From: Thermogemmatispora sp042408965
GTDB taxonomy: Bacteria > Chloroflexota > Ktedonobacteria > Ktedonobacterales > Ktedonobacteraceae
Length of the DNA stretch: 64,000 nucleotides
Assembly (NCBI GenBank): GCA_042408965.1
Contig: JBHOQN010000156.1
Span: 15,281-79,280 of the forward strand
Reading direction: 5' to 3'
A program made the position numbers and the translations under genes. Numbering within the stretch: the stretch's first letter is position 1; every line of letters begins with the position of its first letter. The notes beneath the pieces were generated by a model. The model did not search any database. It worked only from the letters and a program-made list of their open reading frames with translations, and was not told where the DNA came from. Shown in pieces: positions 8,453-16,570 of this stretch.

Positions 8453-8788
8453 CTAGGGCCTCAGGCGGGCCAGCAAGTCCTCGCGGACGGGAGTGAATAC
8501 CTCGATCAGTTCGGTCTCCTGCAGTGCCACCCCCCCGTGAGGTGTTTGTGAGGGAATTGCCACGACGTCGCCTGCGATGAGTACCTGGTGCTCCTCGCCC
8601 AGAGTGAAATCGAGAGTGCCTCGCAGGACGATCGTCAGCTGTTCGTGTGGATGGGCATGAAGAGTCGCAATGGCCCCCTCTGTCAGGATAAGGCGGCTCA
8701 CCATAAGGTTCTCGCCAGCGAATCCCTGGAAGCTGATCCCGGGGAAGAGGCTGACGGCCTGCTGCTCGAACAAGCGTAGCGTTTTCAT
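8453..8788 (-). CDS. Small cupin-domain protein
   Basis: 111-residue single-domain cupin. It shows the metal-binding first motif LHAHPHEQLTIVLRG and a second motif ending in QTPHGG, so a metal site is likely intact. The ATG at 8788 is preceded by GGAG; the longer open frame upstream is low-complexity and not conserved in character. It lies about 150 bases after prpD and is probably the last gene of the propionate operon. Such cupins range from isomerases to dioxygenases to binding proteins, so no reaction is assigned. Confidence 0.75.
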   Translation of the reverse strand: MKTLRLFEQQAVSLFPGISFQGFAGENLMVSRLILTEGAIATLHAHPHEQLTIVLRGTLDFTLGEEHQVLIAGDVVAIPSQTPHGGVALQETELIEVFTPVREDLLARLRP

Positions 8789-8936
8789 GTTGACTCCTTC
8801 TACAACGCTCCCCTTCCGACCGCGGCCACGGAGGGCAGAGTGGCCGCGGGAGTGAGAGCAAGGGCCTGAATATGATGATGGACTGAACGGTAGTCTCTGA
8901 GGAGGTTGCCTCTGCTCACCTTGCGCTGAGGGATGG

Positions 8937-10376
8937 CTAGAGGGTCCAGAGCTGCATAAACTCATGAACAGGCGTGCTTTCCAGACGGTGCTGATCACTG
9001 CAGATGGCCTCGATACTCGCGATCTGTTCTGCGGTGTACCGTGTGGCGAGATTCTCCCTGAATTTGCGTTGCAAGAGTGGCAGTCCCTCGGTGCGCCGGC
9101 GGCGGTGGCCGAGCGGGTATTCGACTGCAACCTGCTCCGTCATGCTCCCGTCCTTGAAAAAGACCTGCAGGGCGTTGGCAATAGAGCGCTTCTCTGGATC
9201 AAGGTAATCCCGACTGTAGCGGGCATCCTCGACGACCTCCATCCGATCACGCAACCAGTCTATGCGTGGATCGGCCGCGGTGCTCGCCTCGTAGGAGTCG
9301 GCGTCCAGCTTGCCGAAGAGCAGGCCGACAGCCACCATGTACTGGAGGCAGTGATCGCGGTCCGCGGAGTTGGCGAGCGGTCCACGCTTATCGATAATAC
9401 GCCTGGCGGGCTCCTGGGTCGTGATCACGATGCGAGCGACCTCCTCGAGACGTCCTACCACCTGTTCGTGGAGGGAGAGGGCGCATTCGACGGCTGTTTG
9501 TCCATGAAACTCTGCTGGGAACGCGACTTTGAAGAGGATGTTTTCCATCACATAGGAGCCGAAGGGGCGTGGGACGCTCAGAGGCTTGCCGCCGAAGAGG
9601 GCGTCGCAGAATCCCCAGATGGGCGCGCTCAGGGCAGTCGGGTAGCCCATCTCGCCGGCACGTGTGAGCAGCGCCAGGCGTACGGCGCGGCTGGCGGCGT
9701 CTCCGGCGGCCCAGGACTTGCGCGAGCCGGTGTTGGGAGCATGGCGGTAGGTGCGTAGACAGCCCCCGTCGATCCAGGCCTGGGAAAGGGCGTTGATGAT
9801 CTCCGTCTTCGACCCTCCAAGCAGGGCGGTGGTGACGGCAGTCGAGGCCACACGCACCAGAAGCACATGGTCGAGGCCTACGCGATTGAAGCTGTTCTCA
9901 AGCGCCAGCACGCCCTGGATCTCATAGGCCTTGATCAGAGCGGTCAGGACACGATGCATGGTCAGTGGCTCGCGTCCTGCCGCTGCTGCCACCTGGCTCT
10001 GGTAGTCGGCGACGGCCAGGATCGCAGCGATGTTATCGGAGGGATGTCCCCATTCAGCGGCGAGCCAGGTATCATTAAAGTCCAGCCAGCGAATCAGCGT
10101 ACCAATGTTAAAGGCTGCCTGAACCGGATCGAGAATAAACGATGTGCCCGGGACCCGCGAGCCGTAAGGTACCAGGGTCCCGGGCACCAGAGGCCCGAGC
10201 AGCTTGCTGCATGCGGGGTAGCGCAATGCCAGGATGCCACAACCGAGGGCGTCCATCAACGCCAGCCGGGCTGTCGTATAGGCCTCGGCGCTGGTAATGG
10301 GTGTCTCTGCCACGTAGTCGGCGATCTCACAGAGAAGTTGGTCGGGCATGGGCCGACCGCAATCGGGGGTTTCCAT
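8937..10376 (-). CDS. prpD: MmgE/PrpD family 2-methylcitrate dehydratase
   Basis: 479-residue MmgE/PrpD protein. The N-terminal all-helical domain carries the family segment around RWLDFNDTWLAAEWGHPSDN (residues about 96-115), and the C-terminal domain is of normal length. In the 2-methylcitrate cycle PrpD dehydrates 2-methylcitrate to methyl-cis-aconitate. It is directly downstream of prpC (24-base gap, GGAG site nine bases before the ATG), which supports this role over iminodisuccinate epimerase or cis-aconitate decarboxylase relatives in the same family. Confidence 0.88.
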   Translation of the reverse strand: METPDCGRPMPDQLLCEIADYVAETPITSAEAYTTARLALMDALGCGILALRYPACSKLLGPLVPGTLVPYGSRVPGTSFILDPVQAAFNIGTLIRWLDFNDTWLAAEWGHPSDNIAAILAVADYQSQVAAAAGREPLTMHRVLTALIKAYEIQGVLALENSFNRVGLDHVLLVRVASTAVTTALLGGSKTEIINALSQAWIDGGCLRTYRHAPNTGSRKSWAAGDAASRAVRLALLTRAGEMGYPTALSAPIWGFCDALFGGKPLSVPRPFGSYVMENILFKVAFPAEFHGQTAVECALSLHEQVVGRLEEVARIVITTQEPARRIIDKRGPLANSADRDHCLQYMVAVGLLFGKLDADSYEASTAADPRIDWLRDRMEVVEDARYSRDYLDPEKRSIANALQVFFKDGSMTEQVAVEYPLGHRRRRTEGLPLLQRKFRENLATRYTAEQIASIEAICSDQHRLESTPVHEFMQLWTL

Positions 10377-10400
10377 ACGATGTGCTCCAACAGAACGGTC

Positions 10401-11522
10401 TCAGCCTCGCTCAGCGAGCGGAACGAATGCACGCGGTTGGGGACCGACGTACTCTGCTACGGGTCGGATCAACCTGTTGTTAGCCTGCTGCTCCAGGATG
10501 TGCGCAGCCCAGCCGGCGGTGCGAGCGCAGACAAAGAGAGGGGTGAACATGGCCACTGGCACTCCACAGGCGCGGTAGACGAGAGCGCTGTAAAAATCCA
10601 GATTGGGGAAGAGTCTGCGCTCGCACCACATGATCTGCTCGATCCGTTCAGCGACAGCATACAGTCTCAGAAGATCGTCCTCTCTGGCCAGGCGCTGGGC
10701 CCACGTCTTGATGATCGTGGCACGTGGATCAGAGTTGCGGTAGACACGGTGGCCGAAGCCCATGATGAGCTGCTTCTGCGCAAGCAGTTCCTGCAGCCCT
10801 TGTTCGGCTTCGTCCGGCGTGGCGAACTGCTCAATCAGGTAGAGGGCGGCCTCGTTTGCTCCTCCGTGCAGGGGACCTTTGAGGGCGCCGATCGCCGCTG
10901 TAATCGCTGAGTAGAGATCGGACCGTGTGGAGGTCACGGTGCGTGCGACAAAGGTAGAGGCGTTGAACTCGTGTTCCCCATAGAGAATCAGCGAGACGTC
11001 GAGGGCCCGGCAGAGCAGTTCATCGCTCGGCTGACCGTGTAAGAGGTGTAGAAAATAGGCAGCGGTGGTCGGCGCGTCGAGAATCGTCTCGATGCGCCTG
11101 CCATGCGTATGAAAATGGTACCAGTAGAGCAGCATGGCGGGCATGAGGGCCAGCAGGCGGTCCACCGGGGTGTAGATGTCGCCAGGCGAGGTGTCTGACT
11201 CCATGGCGCCCAGGGCAGAGCAGCCTGTGCGTAAAACATCCATCGGGTGGGCTCTGGAGGGGAGCTGTTCAAGCACCGTTTTGAGCGCCGCGGGCAGCGA
11301 GCGCATGCCCATCAGGCGCCTCTGGTAGGCGCTCAGTTGGGCACGTGTAGGAAGATCGCCGCGTATCAGCAGATATGCCACCTCCTCAAAGGTTGCCAGG
11401 CTGGCCAGGTCTTCAATGCTGTACCCGCGATAGGTCAGGCCAACGCCATCCTTGCCCACGGTGCTGATGGCCGTAGAGCCAGCGACGGTTCCAGCAAGGC
11501 CGCTCGGAGGTTTATTCGTCAT
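10401..11522 (-). CDS. prpC: 2-methylcitrate synthase / citrate synthase
   Basis: 373-residue citrate-synthase-fold enzyme with the active-site segment GFGHRVYRNSDPRA and the upstream LHGGANEAA block holding the other catalytic His. It condenses propionyl-CoA with oxaloacetate (PrpC) or acetyl-CoA with oxaloacetate (GltA). The short length and position between prpB and prpD favour methylcitrate synthase. The ATG at 11522 has GGAG eight bases upstream and overlaps the prpB stop by 11 bases, implying translational coupling. Confidence 0.88.
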   Translation of the reverse strand: MTNKPPSGLAGTVAGSTAISTVGKDGVGLTYRGYSIEDLASLATFEEVAYLLIRGDLPTRAQLSAYQRRLMGMRSLPAALKTVLEQLPSRAHPMDVLRTGCSALGAMESDTSPGDIYTPVDRLLALMPAMLLYWYHFHTHGRRIETILDAPTTAAYFLHLLHGQPSDELLCRALDVSLILYGEHEFNASTFVARTVTSTRSDLYSAITAAIGALKGPLHGGANEAALYLIEQFATPDEAEQGLQELLAQKQLIMGFGHRVYRNSDPRATIIKTWAQRLAREDDLLRLYAVAERIEQIMWCERRLFPNLDFYSALVYRACGVPVAMFTPLFVCARTAGWAAHILEQQANNRLIRPVAEYVGPQPRAFVPLAERG

Positions 11523-12408
11523 CGTGATGCTCCGCTGAGAAAAGGGTATCGAGTCGTTGCTCGTACCCCTCATAGTTGAGAAAATCGTACAACTCCTGCC
11601 GTGTCTGCATCTGTGCCACTACAGCACGCTGCGTCCCATCACGACGCAGTGTCCTGTAAAGGGTCAGGGCAGCGGCACTCATAGCACGGAAAGCCGAGAG
11701 AGGATAGAGCGCCAGGCTCACACCAGCAGTGGCGAGCTCCTCGAGCGTGTAGAGAGGAGTCAGCCCGAACTCCGTGATATTGGCCAGAATGGGGAGTTGC
11801 GTTGCCTCGGCAAAGGCGCGATACATAGCCAGCTCGGTCACGGCCTCAGGAAAAAGCATGTCGGCTCCAGCCTCCCGATAGCGCAGCGCCCTCTCCAGGC
11901 TGGCCTCCAGGCCCTCGCTGGCGAGGGCGTCGGTGCGTGCCATAATCACAAAGTGTGGGTCGCTCCGTGCGTCAACAGCGGCTTTAATGCGATCCATCAT
12001 CTCGCTGGTAGGAACCAGCGTCTTGCGTGGGCGATGACCGCAGCGTTTGGCTTGCACCTGGTCCTCGATGTGGACGCCTGCGGCTCCCGCGCGGATCAGT
12101 TCGCGAATGCTACGCCCGATGACAAAAGCGCTGCCCCAACCTGTATCGATGTCAACGAGCAGCGGCAGAGAAGTGGCCGCCGTGATGCGACGTACGTCGG
12201 TCAAGACATCATCCAGCGTTGTCATTCCGAGATCGGGGAGGCCACAGGAGGCATTGGCCACTCCTGCTCCTGAGAGGTAGATGGCGTGAAAGCCGGTACG
12301 CTCAGCCATGATGGCGCAGTACGCATTGATTGTTCCCACAACCTGCAGGGGTCGCTCAAGGGTGAGCGCCGCGCGCAGGCGGGCCCCTGCCGAGGGATAG
12401 TCATACAT
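11512..12408 (-). CDS. prpB: 2-methylisocitrate lyase
   Basis: 298-residue member of the isocitrate lyase/PEP mutase superfamily. It splits 2-methylisocitrate into pyruvate and succinate, the last step of propionate oxidation by this cycle. The active-site motif KRCGH (residues 121-125) with VDIDTGWG (residues about 85-92) marks a lyase, in contrast to the PEP mutase at 3202-4137 which has EDKVFPKMNSF. The start at 12408 has AGGAAAGG upstream. It is first of the overlapping prpB-prpC pair. Confidence 0.9.
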   Translation of the reverse strand: MYDYPSAGARLRAALTLERPLQVVGTINAYCAIMAERTGFHAIYLSGAGVANASCGLPDLGMTTLDDVLTDVRRITAATSLPLLVDIDTGWGSAFVIGRSIRELIRAGAAGVHIEDQVQAKRCGHRPRKTLVPTSEMMDRIKAAVDARSDPHFVIMARTDALASEGLEASLERALRYREAGADMLFPEAVTELAMYRAFAEATQLPILANITEFGLTPLYTLEELATAGVSLALYPLSAFRAMSAAALTLYRTLRRDGTQRAVVAQMQTRQELYDFLNYEGYEQRLDTLFSAEHHDDE

Positions 12409-12457
12409 GGTCGGTGTTGCCTTTCCTATGCAATGGGAAGAAGAGCAGACCGCTTTG

Positions 12458-12712
12458 CTAGAGATGTTCAATGAGCAGCCGTTTGAAACCCTGCGTTTCT
12501 TCCTCGACCCGCCAGTCGCCTGTTGTAGAGCGATAGACGAGTGCAGCTCGCTCGCCGATCTGGATGTAGAGTTTCTCGCTCCACTGGCCCATCTCGTGGT
12601 CGTCGAGCGGTAGGTAGCCAACGAGAGTGCGATACCTGAGCTGTGGATCCATGCCAAAGTACTGCATAGCTGCCTGAAGGGCCTCCTGTCTGGCCTGGGC
12701 GTTGCGAACCAT
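12458..12712 (-). CDS. Small hypothetical protein at the head of the prp operon
   Basis: 84-residue protein of unrecognised family. An alpha-helical N-terminus is followed by alternating strands (LYIQIGERAALVYRS, WRVEEETQGF). It has a strong GGAGG site nine bases before the ATG and lies 49 bases upstream of prpB in the same direction, so it is probably the first cistron of the operon. Low-complexity or membrane features are absent. A regulatory or enzyme-stabilising role is possible but unsupported. Confidence 0.65.
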   Translation of the reverse strand: MVRNAQARQEALQAAMQYFGMDPQLRYRTLVGYLPLDDHEMGQWSEKLYIQIGERAALVYRSTTGDWRVEEETQGFKRLLIEHL

Positions 12713-12733
12713 GGTGAGATTCCTCCGAATGAG

Positions 12734-12753
12734 GGGGCGCCTTCAGGCGCCCC
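12734..12753 (-). promoter_or_regulatory. GC-rich hairpin in the 5' leader of the prp operon
   Basis: GGGGCGCC and GGCGCCCC form a perfect 8-bp stem with a TTCA loop, ending about 8 bases before the GGAGG ribosome-binding site of the 84-codon gene. It sits between the TetR-type palindrome at 12771-12786 and the first start codon, so it would be in the mRNA leader, where it could modulate termination, decay or initiation. Confidence 0.45.
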
Positions 12754-12770
12754 GCATATGTGAAGGACAG

Positions 12771-12786
12771 GACCGAGCGGTCGGTC
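12771..12786. promoter_or_regulatory. TetR-type operator upstream of the prp operon
   Basis: GACCGAGCGGTCGGTC is a palindrome with perfect 6-bp outer arms (GACCGA/TCGGTC). It lies 58 bases upstream of the first prp-operon start and downstream of the TetR gene at 12922-13587. ACCG/CGGT half-sites with a 6-base centre also occur in front of that TetR gene (13617-13630). Confidence 0.55.
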
Positions 12787-12921
12787 GATCGTGTGACCGG
12801 AATGTGGTACAAGCATACCAGGCGGCGTTTTTAACTGTCAAGGACTTTTCACGGCTGTAGAGAGCCTTTTTCGCATCGCCCGGAGCCGAAGCGATCGGAG
12901 GTCCGGGGGACAGGGCCGTCC

Positions 12922-13587
12922 CTATGGTCCCTGGGTCTCCCTGGTTCTAGAATCTGGAGCCTGGAGGGCAGCGCCTGAGAGGAAAAGAGTGGTGAACATG
13001 GCTGCCAGGTCGTCAGGTGTCAATTCGCCATCCCCGCGGAACCAGAAGATGGTCCAGTTGAGCAGGTTCAACAGCGCCAGGGCCTGATACTTTGCAGGGA
13101 GGTCGTTGCGCAGCAGGCCTGCAAGCTGAGCCTCGGCGATTGTCTGGCGGACCAGCTCCTCGTAAGCGTCGCGCAGGCGCAGAACCTCGGCGCGCCGCTC
13201 ACCCGAAAGCTCGCGCAGCTCTATGAGCATAGTAGCATGCTTGTCCTGATCGCTCAGGGCAGCGAGCAGGTGAGCACGAATGAGGGCCTGGACGCGCTTG
13301 AGTGGCTGCGTCTCCTGGGTCAGAGCCTGCTCGACCTCCTGTCGAATGCGTTGCAGCGAATCGATGCAGAGCGCATAGAGAAGATCTTCTTTGCCGCTGA
13401 TGTGATAGTAGAGTGAGGCCTTCTGGATGCCCAGCCGCATCGCCAGCTCGCGGGTTGTGCTGTTGGCGTAACCTTTTTCTCGGAAGAGCCTGGCCGCGGT
13501 TTTCAGCAGGCGTGATGCTGTGGTATCGGCTATATCCTGGGCCTGGGAGATCGGCGCTGAAGAATCTGGGACTTGCATCTTTTTCAT
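12922..13587 (-). CDS. TetR/AcrR family transcriptional regulator
   Basis: 221 residues. An N-terminal TetR helix-turn-helix (about residues 24-70: LLKTAARLFREKGYANSTTR then MRLGIQKASLYYHISGKEDL) is followed by an all-helical ligand-binding domain with the TetR_C pattern seen in fatty-acyl or CoA-ester responsive regulators. The start at 13587 has AGGA just upstream. It is flanked by matching ACCG/CGGT palindromes at 12771 and 13617, making it the likely repressor of itself and the prp operon; the ligand (perhaps a short acyl-CoA) is inference. Confidence 0.85.
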   Translation of the reverse strand: MKKMQVPDSSAPISQAQDIADTTASRLLKTAARLFREKGYANSTTRELAMRLGIQKASLYYHISGKEDLLYALCIDSLQRIRQEVEQALTQETQPLKRVQALIRAHLLAALSDQDKHATMLIELRELSGERRAEVLRLRDAYEELVRQTIAEAQLAGLLRNDLPAKYQALALLNLLNWTIFWFRGDGELTPDDLAAMFTTLFLSGAALQAPDSRTRETQGP

Positions 13588-13616
13588 CCATCCTGTAAGA
13601 TTTTGATAGAAAACCT

Positions 13617-13630
13617 ACCGGTCGACCGGT
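13617..13630. promoter_or_regulatory. TetR autoregulatory operator
   Basis: ACCGGTCGACCGGT is a perfect 14-bp palindrome 29 bases upstream of the TetR start and in the intergenic region shared with the rightward phosphotransferase gene at 13842. Same half-sites and spacing as the site at 12771-12786. Confidence 0.6.
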
Positions 13631-13841
13631 TATATCAGTTCCTGACCTCCTGGTGCAGGGGCACTCTGGATAGAGGCAGTATAGCATACGCGGTCATCAC
13701 ACTGTCTGCTCTGCAGGTCTGGACGACGGGTGAACAGCATAGTGTTCTGAAGATCCCCAGGCCGGTGCGGTCCCGCGGCTTAGGGAAGGCCTCGCCTCTG
13801 GCAGGGAGGGCAGGAGCGCTGCAGAAGCGAGGAGGATCTCT

Positions 13842-14900
13842 ATGTATGAGGGAGGGCTACCCCCCCTGTTAGATGTCGAGGCGTTGCAGGTTTATCTGCA
13901 GCATGCGTTAGGGATTCCAGGGAGGGAGAGGTTGCAGGTCGAGCGTATTCAGGGAGGCCACTCGAATGAAACGTTCTTTGTGATCTACGGTACCAGGCAC
14001 TATGTCTTGCGCCGTCCCCCCGCCGGGCCGCTGCTACCGACTGCTCATGATATTGGTCGAGAGTACCGTGTCCTGCAGACACTGGCTGGCACGGTGGTGC
14101 CAGTGCCGCGTCCGCTGCTCTTCTGTGAGGACGTAACTGTCATTGGTGCGCCCTTCTATCTGATGGAGCGCGTTCACGGCGTGGCCATTCGTGACAGACT
14201 TCCTCCTGCCCTGGACGCTGATGCTTCGGCACGCACTCAGATCGCTGAAGAGCTGATCGATCGGCTGGTTGACCTGCATGCTGTTGACTGGCACGCCATC
14301 GGCTTTCGCAGCCCCAGCAATCCCCAGGGCTATCTGGAGCGTCAGCTTCGCCGCTGGAGCAGTCAGTTGACTGCTTCGTATGTCCGGCCTCTGCCTGATC
14401 TGGAGGTGGTGACGCGCTGGCTGTACGAGCATCTGCCGCAGTCGCCGCCGGCGACGATCGTCCATGGGGACTACCGCCTCGACAATGCGCTCTTTGATCC
14501 GCATCCTCCTGCGCGAATCCTGGCCCTGGTTGACTGGGAGATGGCCACCGTAGGCGACCCCTGGTCCGACCTGGGCTATCTGCTCTCGTTCTGGCGTGAG
14601 CCAGGCGACCCGCCTTTCCCTTACGCTGATCCCGCTTGGCTGCTGACGGGTCAGCCTGGTTTCCCTTCGCGAGCAGCCCTCGTTGAGCGCTATGCAAGGC
14701 GTAGTGGGCGGGCTGTGCCCTCGCTGGTCTTCTATGTGACGCTGGCCATCTGGAAACTGGCGATCCTGCTGGAGGGCAGCTATAAGCGCTATTTAGCCGG
14801 CACGACGGACGATCCCTTCTTTCCCCTGCTTGAATTCTGCGTTCCTGCCCTGGCAGCTCGTGCACTTCATATCTGCCTCGGTCAGGAGCGCATTCTCTGA
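13842..14900 (+). CDS. Phosphotransferase (APH/ACAD10-like kinase fold)
   Basis: 352-residue aminoglycoside-phosphotransferase-fold protein. The catalytic loop IVHGDYRLDN and the metal-binding VDWEMATVGDPWSDLGYLL segment (in place of DFG) are intact, and the N-terminal lobe has the QGGHSNETF glycine-rich loop. This subfamily is commonly linked to acyl-CoA dehydrogenases and fatty-acid or hydroxy-acid catabolism (ACAD10-like) rather than antibiotic resistance. The start has GAGGAGG seven bases upstream. It is divergent from the TetR gene and shares its operator region, which suggests co-regulation with short-chain acyl metabolism. Confidence 0.82.
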   Translation: MYEGGLPPLLDVEALQVYLQHALGIPGRERLQVERIQGGHSNETFFVIYGTRHYVLRRPPAGPLLPTAHDIGREYRVLQTLAGTVVPVPRPLLFCEDVTVIGAPFYLMERVHGVAIRDRLPPALDADASARTQIAEELIDRLVDLHAVDWHAIGFRSPSNPQGYLERQLRRWSSQLTASYVRPLPDLEVVTRWLYEHLPQSPPATIVHGDYRLDNALFDPHPPARILALVDWEMATVGDPWSDLGYLLSFWREPGDPPFPYADPAWLLTGQPGFPSRAALVERYARRSGRAVPSLVFYVTLAIWKLAILLEGSYKRYLAGTTDDPFFPLLEFCVPALAARALHICLGQERIL

Positions 14901-14981
14901 AGCAGAGGTGGAGGGTGGTGCTGCGGATCAGATGCTCGACCGCAGGGCGAAGCCTCTGTACCGATGCGGGTGGCAGACTGG

Positions 14982-15011
14982 TTGACAGATAACACTGTCC
15001 CACGGTATACT
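14982..15011 (+). promoter_or_regulatory. Sigma-70-type promoter of the E2-E1 operon
   Basis: TTGACA (14982-14987) and TATACT (15006-15011) are separated by 18 bases: a consensus -35 and a five-of-six -10. Transcription would start near 15018, about 270 bases before the E2 start codon. Confidence 0.75.
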
Positions 15012-15025
15012 CTCTGAGTACAAAC

Positions 15026-15039
15026 CTACCGCCCGGTAG
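15026..15039. promoter_or_regulatory. Palindromic operator at the start of the E2-E1 transcript
   Basis: CTACCGCCCGGTAG has perfect 6-bp arms around a CC centre and sits just downstream of the predicted transcription start. It shares the AAACCTACCG context with the TetR autoregulatory site near 13611-13620, but the centre is 2 rather than 6 bases, so binding by the same regulator is only possible. Confidence 0.5.
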
Positions 15040-15290
15040 ATTACCGTTGAGGAGAGAGAAGTGCGCTGGGGCGTCGGAGCTTGCTTTCCTCCACTGCTCT
15101 CAGGCTGAGAGGCCTGTGGTGAGATAGCGTGGCGCCGGTGGCTGATCATTCCCTGCGGCAGACAGGCCGGGCAAGGTGCTGTTCTCAATGTCTGGGTGTG
15201 CTTGTTCTGCAGAGAGTGAGGGTAGACTTCCTGCGTGGTCAGGGAGGAGATTCCTGGCGCGTCGATCAGCTTCTTCTCAGGAGGAACATC

Positions 15291-16484
15291 ATGGATGTCC
15301 TGTTTATGCCCCGCCTGGGTATGACAATGGAGGCGGGGGAGGTCATCGCCTGGCTCAAGCGTGAGGGTGAGCCGGTAGAGAGAGGGGAGCCGGTACTGGA
15401 GATTGCCACAGACAAATCGAATGCTGAGGTGGAGTCCCCGGTAGATGGGGTACTGGCACGTCTGCTTGCTGCCGAGGGTGATGAAGTTGAGGTCGGTCGA
15501 CCGCTGGCGGTCATTGTGGCAAAGGGTGAGGTGCTTGAAGAGGCGGTCATCGATGCCTTTATTGCCAGTCTCTCTGCTGGCGCTGGTGAGGAGTCCCCCG
15601 GCCCTGCTGGGACTGCGGGAGGGTCGCAATCCGTAGAGGCCACGCGCGAGATCGTCACTCCTGCTAAGGAAGAGACTCCCCTGGTTCGTGCTACCCCGCG
15701 TGTGCGCAGGCTGGCCCAGGAGTTAGGGGTTGATCTGGCTGCTATCGCAGGGCAGGTAGGTGCTGGCATGATCAGTGAGGAGGAGGTGCTCCGTTGGGCC
15801 TCTGAAAAGCAGGAAGCGGCCCTGGTGCGTCAGCGCCTTCCCCTGACGGGGGTACGCAAGACGCTGTTCTTGCGTATGAGCCAGGCGTGGCAAGCCATTC
15901 CTCATTTCCACCAGATGATTGATATCGATGCTGGACCACTACTAGCCCTACGCAGAGAGCAGAATGTCACGTTGACCGCTTTTTTCGTGCGTGCCGCGGC
16001 TCTGGCGCTGCCGCGCCATCCCTGGATCAATGCTGCCCTTGAAGGAGAAGAAGCGATCCTCTTTGCCGATGTGAACATCGGCGTTGCTGTAGCCGCGCAG
16101 GAGGGCCTGCTCGTGCCGGTGATCCGGCATGCCGACCGCAAGTCGTTGCGGCAGATCGGTGATGAGCTGCGGGATCTAGCAGCGCGTGCCCGTGCGGGCC
16201 ATCTCTCCTCTGCGGATCTCCAGGGGGGCACCTTTACGGTCTCTAATCTGGGCATGTATGGGATCGAGACGGGTACACCGATCATCAATCCTCCACAGGT
16301 GGCGCTGCTCTTCGTTGGGGCCACGCAGACCGTGCCTGTGCTTCAGGGGGATCAGATTGTGGCGGGCCAGCGCCTTAAGATTACTCTGGCATATGACCAT
16401 CGGCTCATCGATGGCATTACCGCTGCTGCCTTCTCTCAAGACATTCGGCAGTTGCTGCAGACGCCGAGTGTCCTCGTTGGCTAG
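15291..16484 (+). CDS. 2-oxoacid/acetoin dehydrogenase E2 component (dihydrolipoamide acyltransferase)
   Basis: 397-residue E2. Domains in order: lipoyl domain (residues 1-78, lipoyl-lysine in EIATDKSNAE at Lys42), an Ala/Pro/Gly-rich linker, the peripheral subunit-binding domain (TPRVRRLAQELGVDL, about residue 130), and the catalytic acyltransferase domain ending in YDHRLIDG with His370 and Asp374. It transfers the acyl group from E1-bound ThDP to CoA. The ATG at 15291 has AGGAGG upstream. The order E2, E1-alpha, E1-beta and the single lipoyl domain resemble acetoin or branched-chain/pyruvate complexes; E3 is not in the window. Confidence 0.9.
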   Translation: MDVLFMPRLGMTMEAGEVIAWLKREGEPVERGEPVLEIATDKSNAEVESPVDGVLARLLAAEGDEVEVGRPLAVIVAKGEVLEEAVIDAFIASLSAGAGEESPGPAGTAGGSQSVEATREIVTPAKEETPLVRATPRVRRLAQELGVDLAAIAGQVGAGMISEEEVLRWASEKQEAALVRQRLPLTGVRKTLFLRMSQAWQAIPHFHQMIDIDAGPLLALRREQNVTLTAFFVRAAALALPRHPWINAALEGEEAILFADVNIGVAVAAQEGLLVPVIRHADRKSLRQIGDELRDLAARARAGHLSSADLQGGTFTVSNLGMYGIETGTPIINPPQVALLFVGATQTVPVLQGDQIVAGQRLKITLAYDHRLIDGITAAAFSQDIRQLLQTPSVLVG

Positions 16485-16570
16485 GACACCCTGCTGGCTG
16501 TTAGTGAGACAGGCACACGGGAGGGCTGCTCGCCTCCCTTCATCACCATCCTGTGCAAAGGAGAAAGTCT

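Larger units (their letters stand above)
14901..15290. other. Leader region of the E2-E1 operon
   Basis: 390 bases without a confident gene. It holds a strong promoter (14982-15011), a palindrome (15026-15039), and then about 230 bases of leader up to the E2 start. A 15-codon GTG-started frame at 15061-15108 follows a GAGGAG site and could be a leader peptide, but support is thin. A GGCTGAGAGG string near 15103-15112 resembles part of the TPP riboswitch, but the rest of that motif is missing. Confidence 0.45.

Noticed and set aside
12409..12816. N-terminal extension of methylisocitrate lyase to 12816
   Set aside because: Covers the 84-codon gene and the operator/hairpin region in another frame; no homology to the lyase family.
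15061..15130. Possible TPP riboswitch before the ThDP-dependent E1/E2 operon
   Set aside because: Only a GGCTGAGAGG string resembles the conserved CUGAGA; the ACCUGAUCUGGAUAAUGCC part and the flanking stems are absent.
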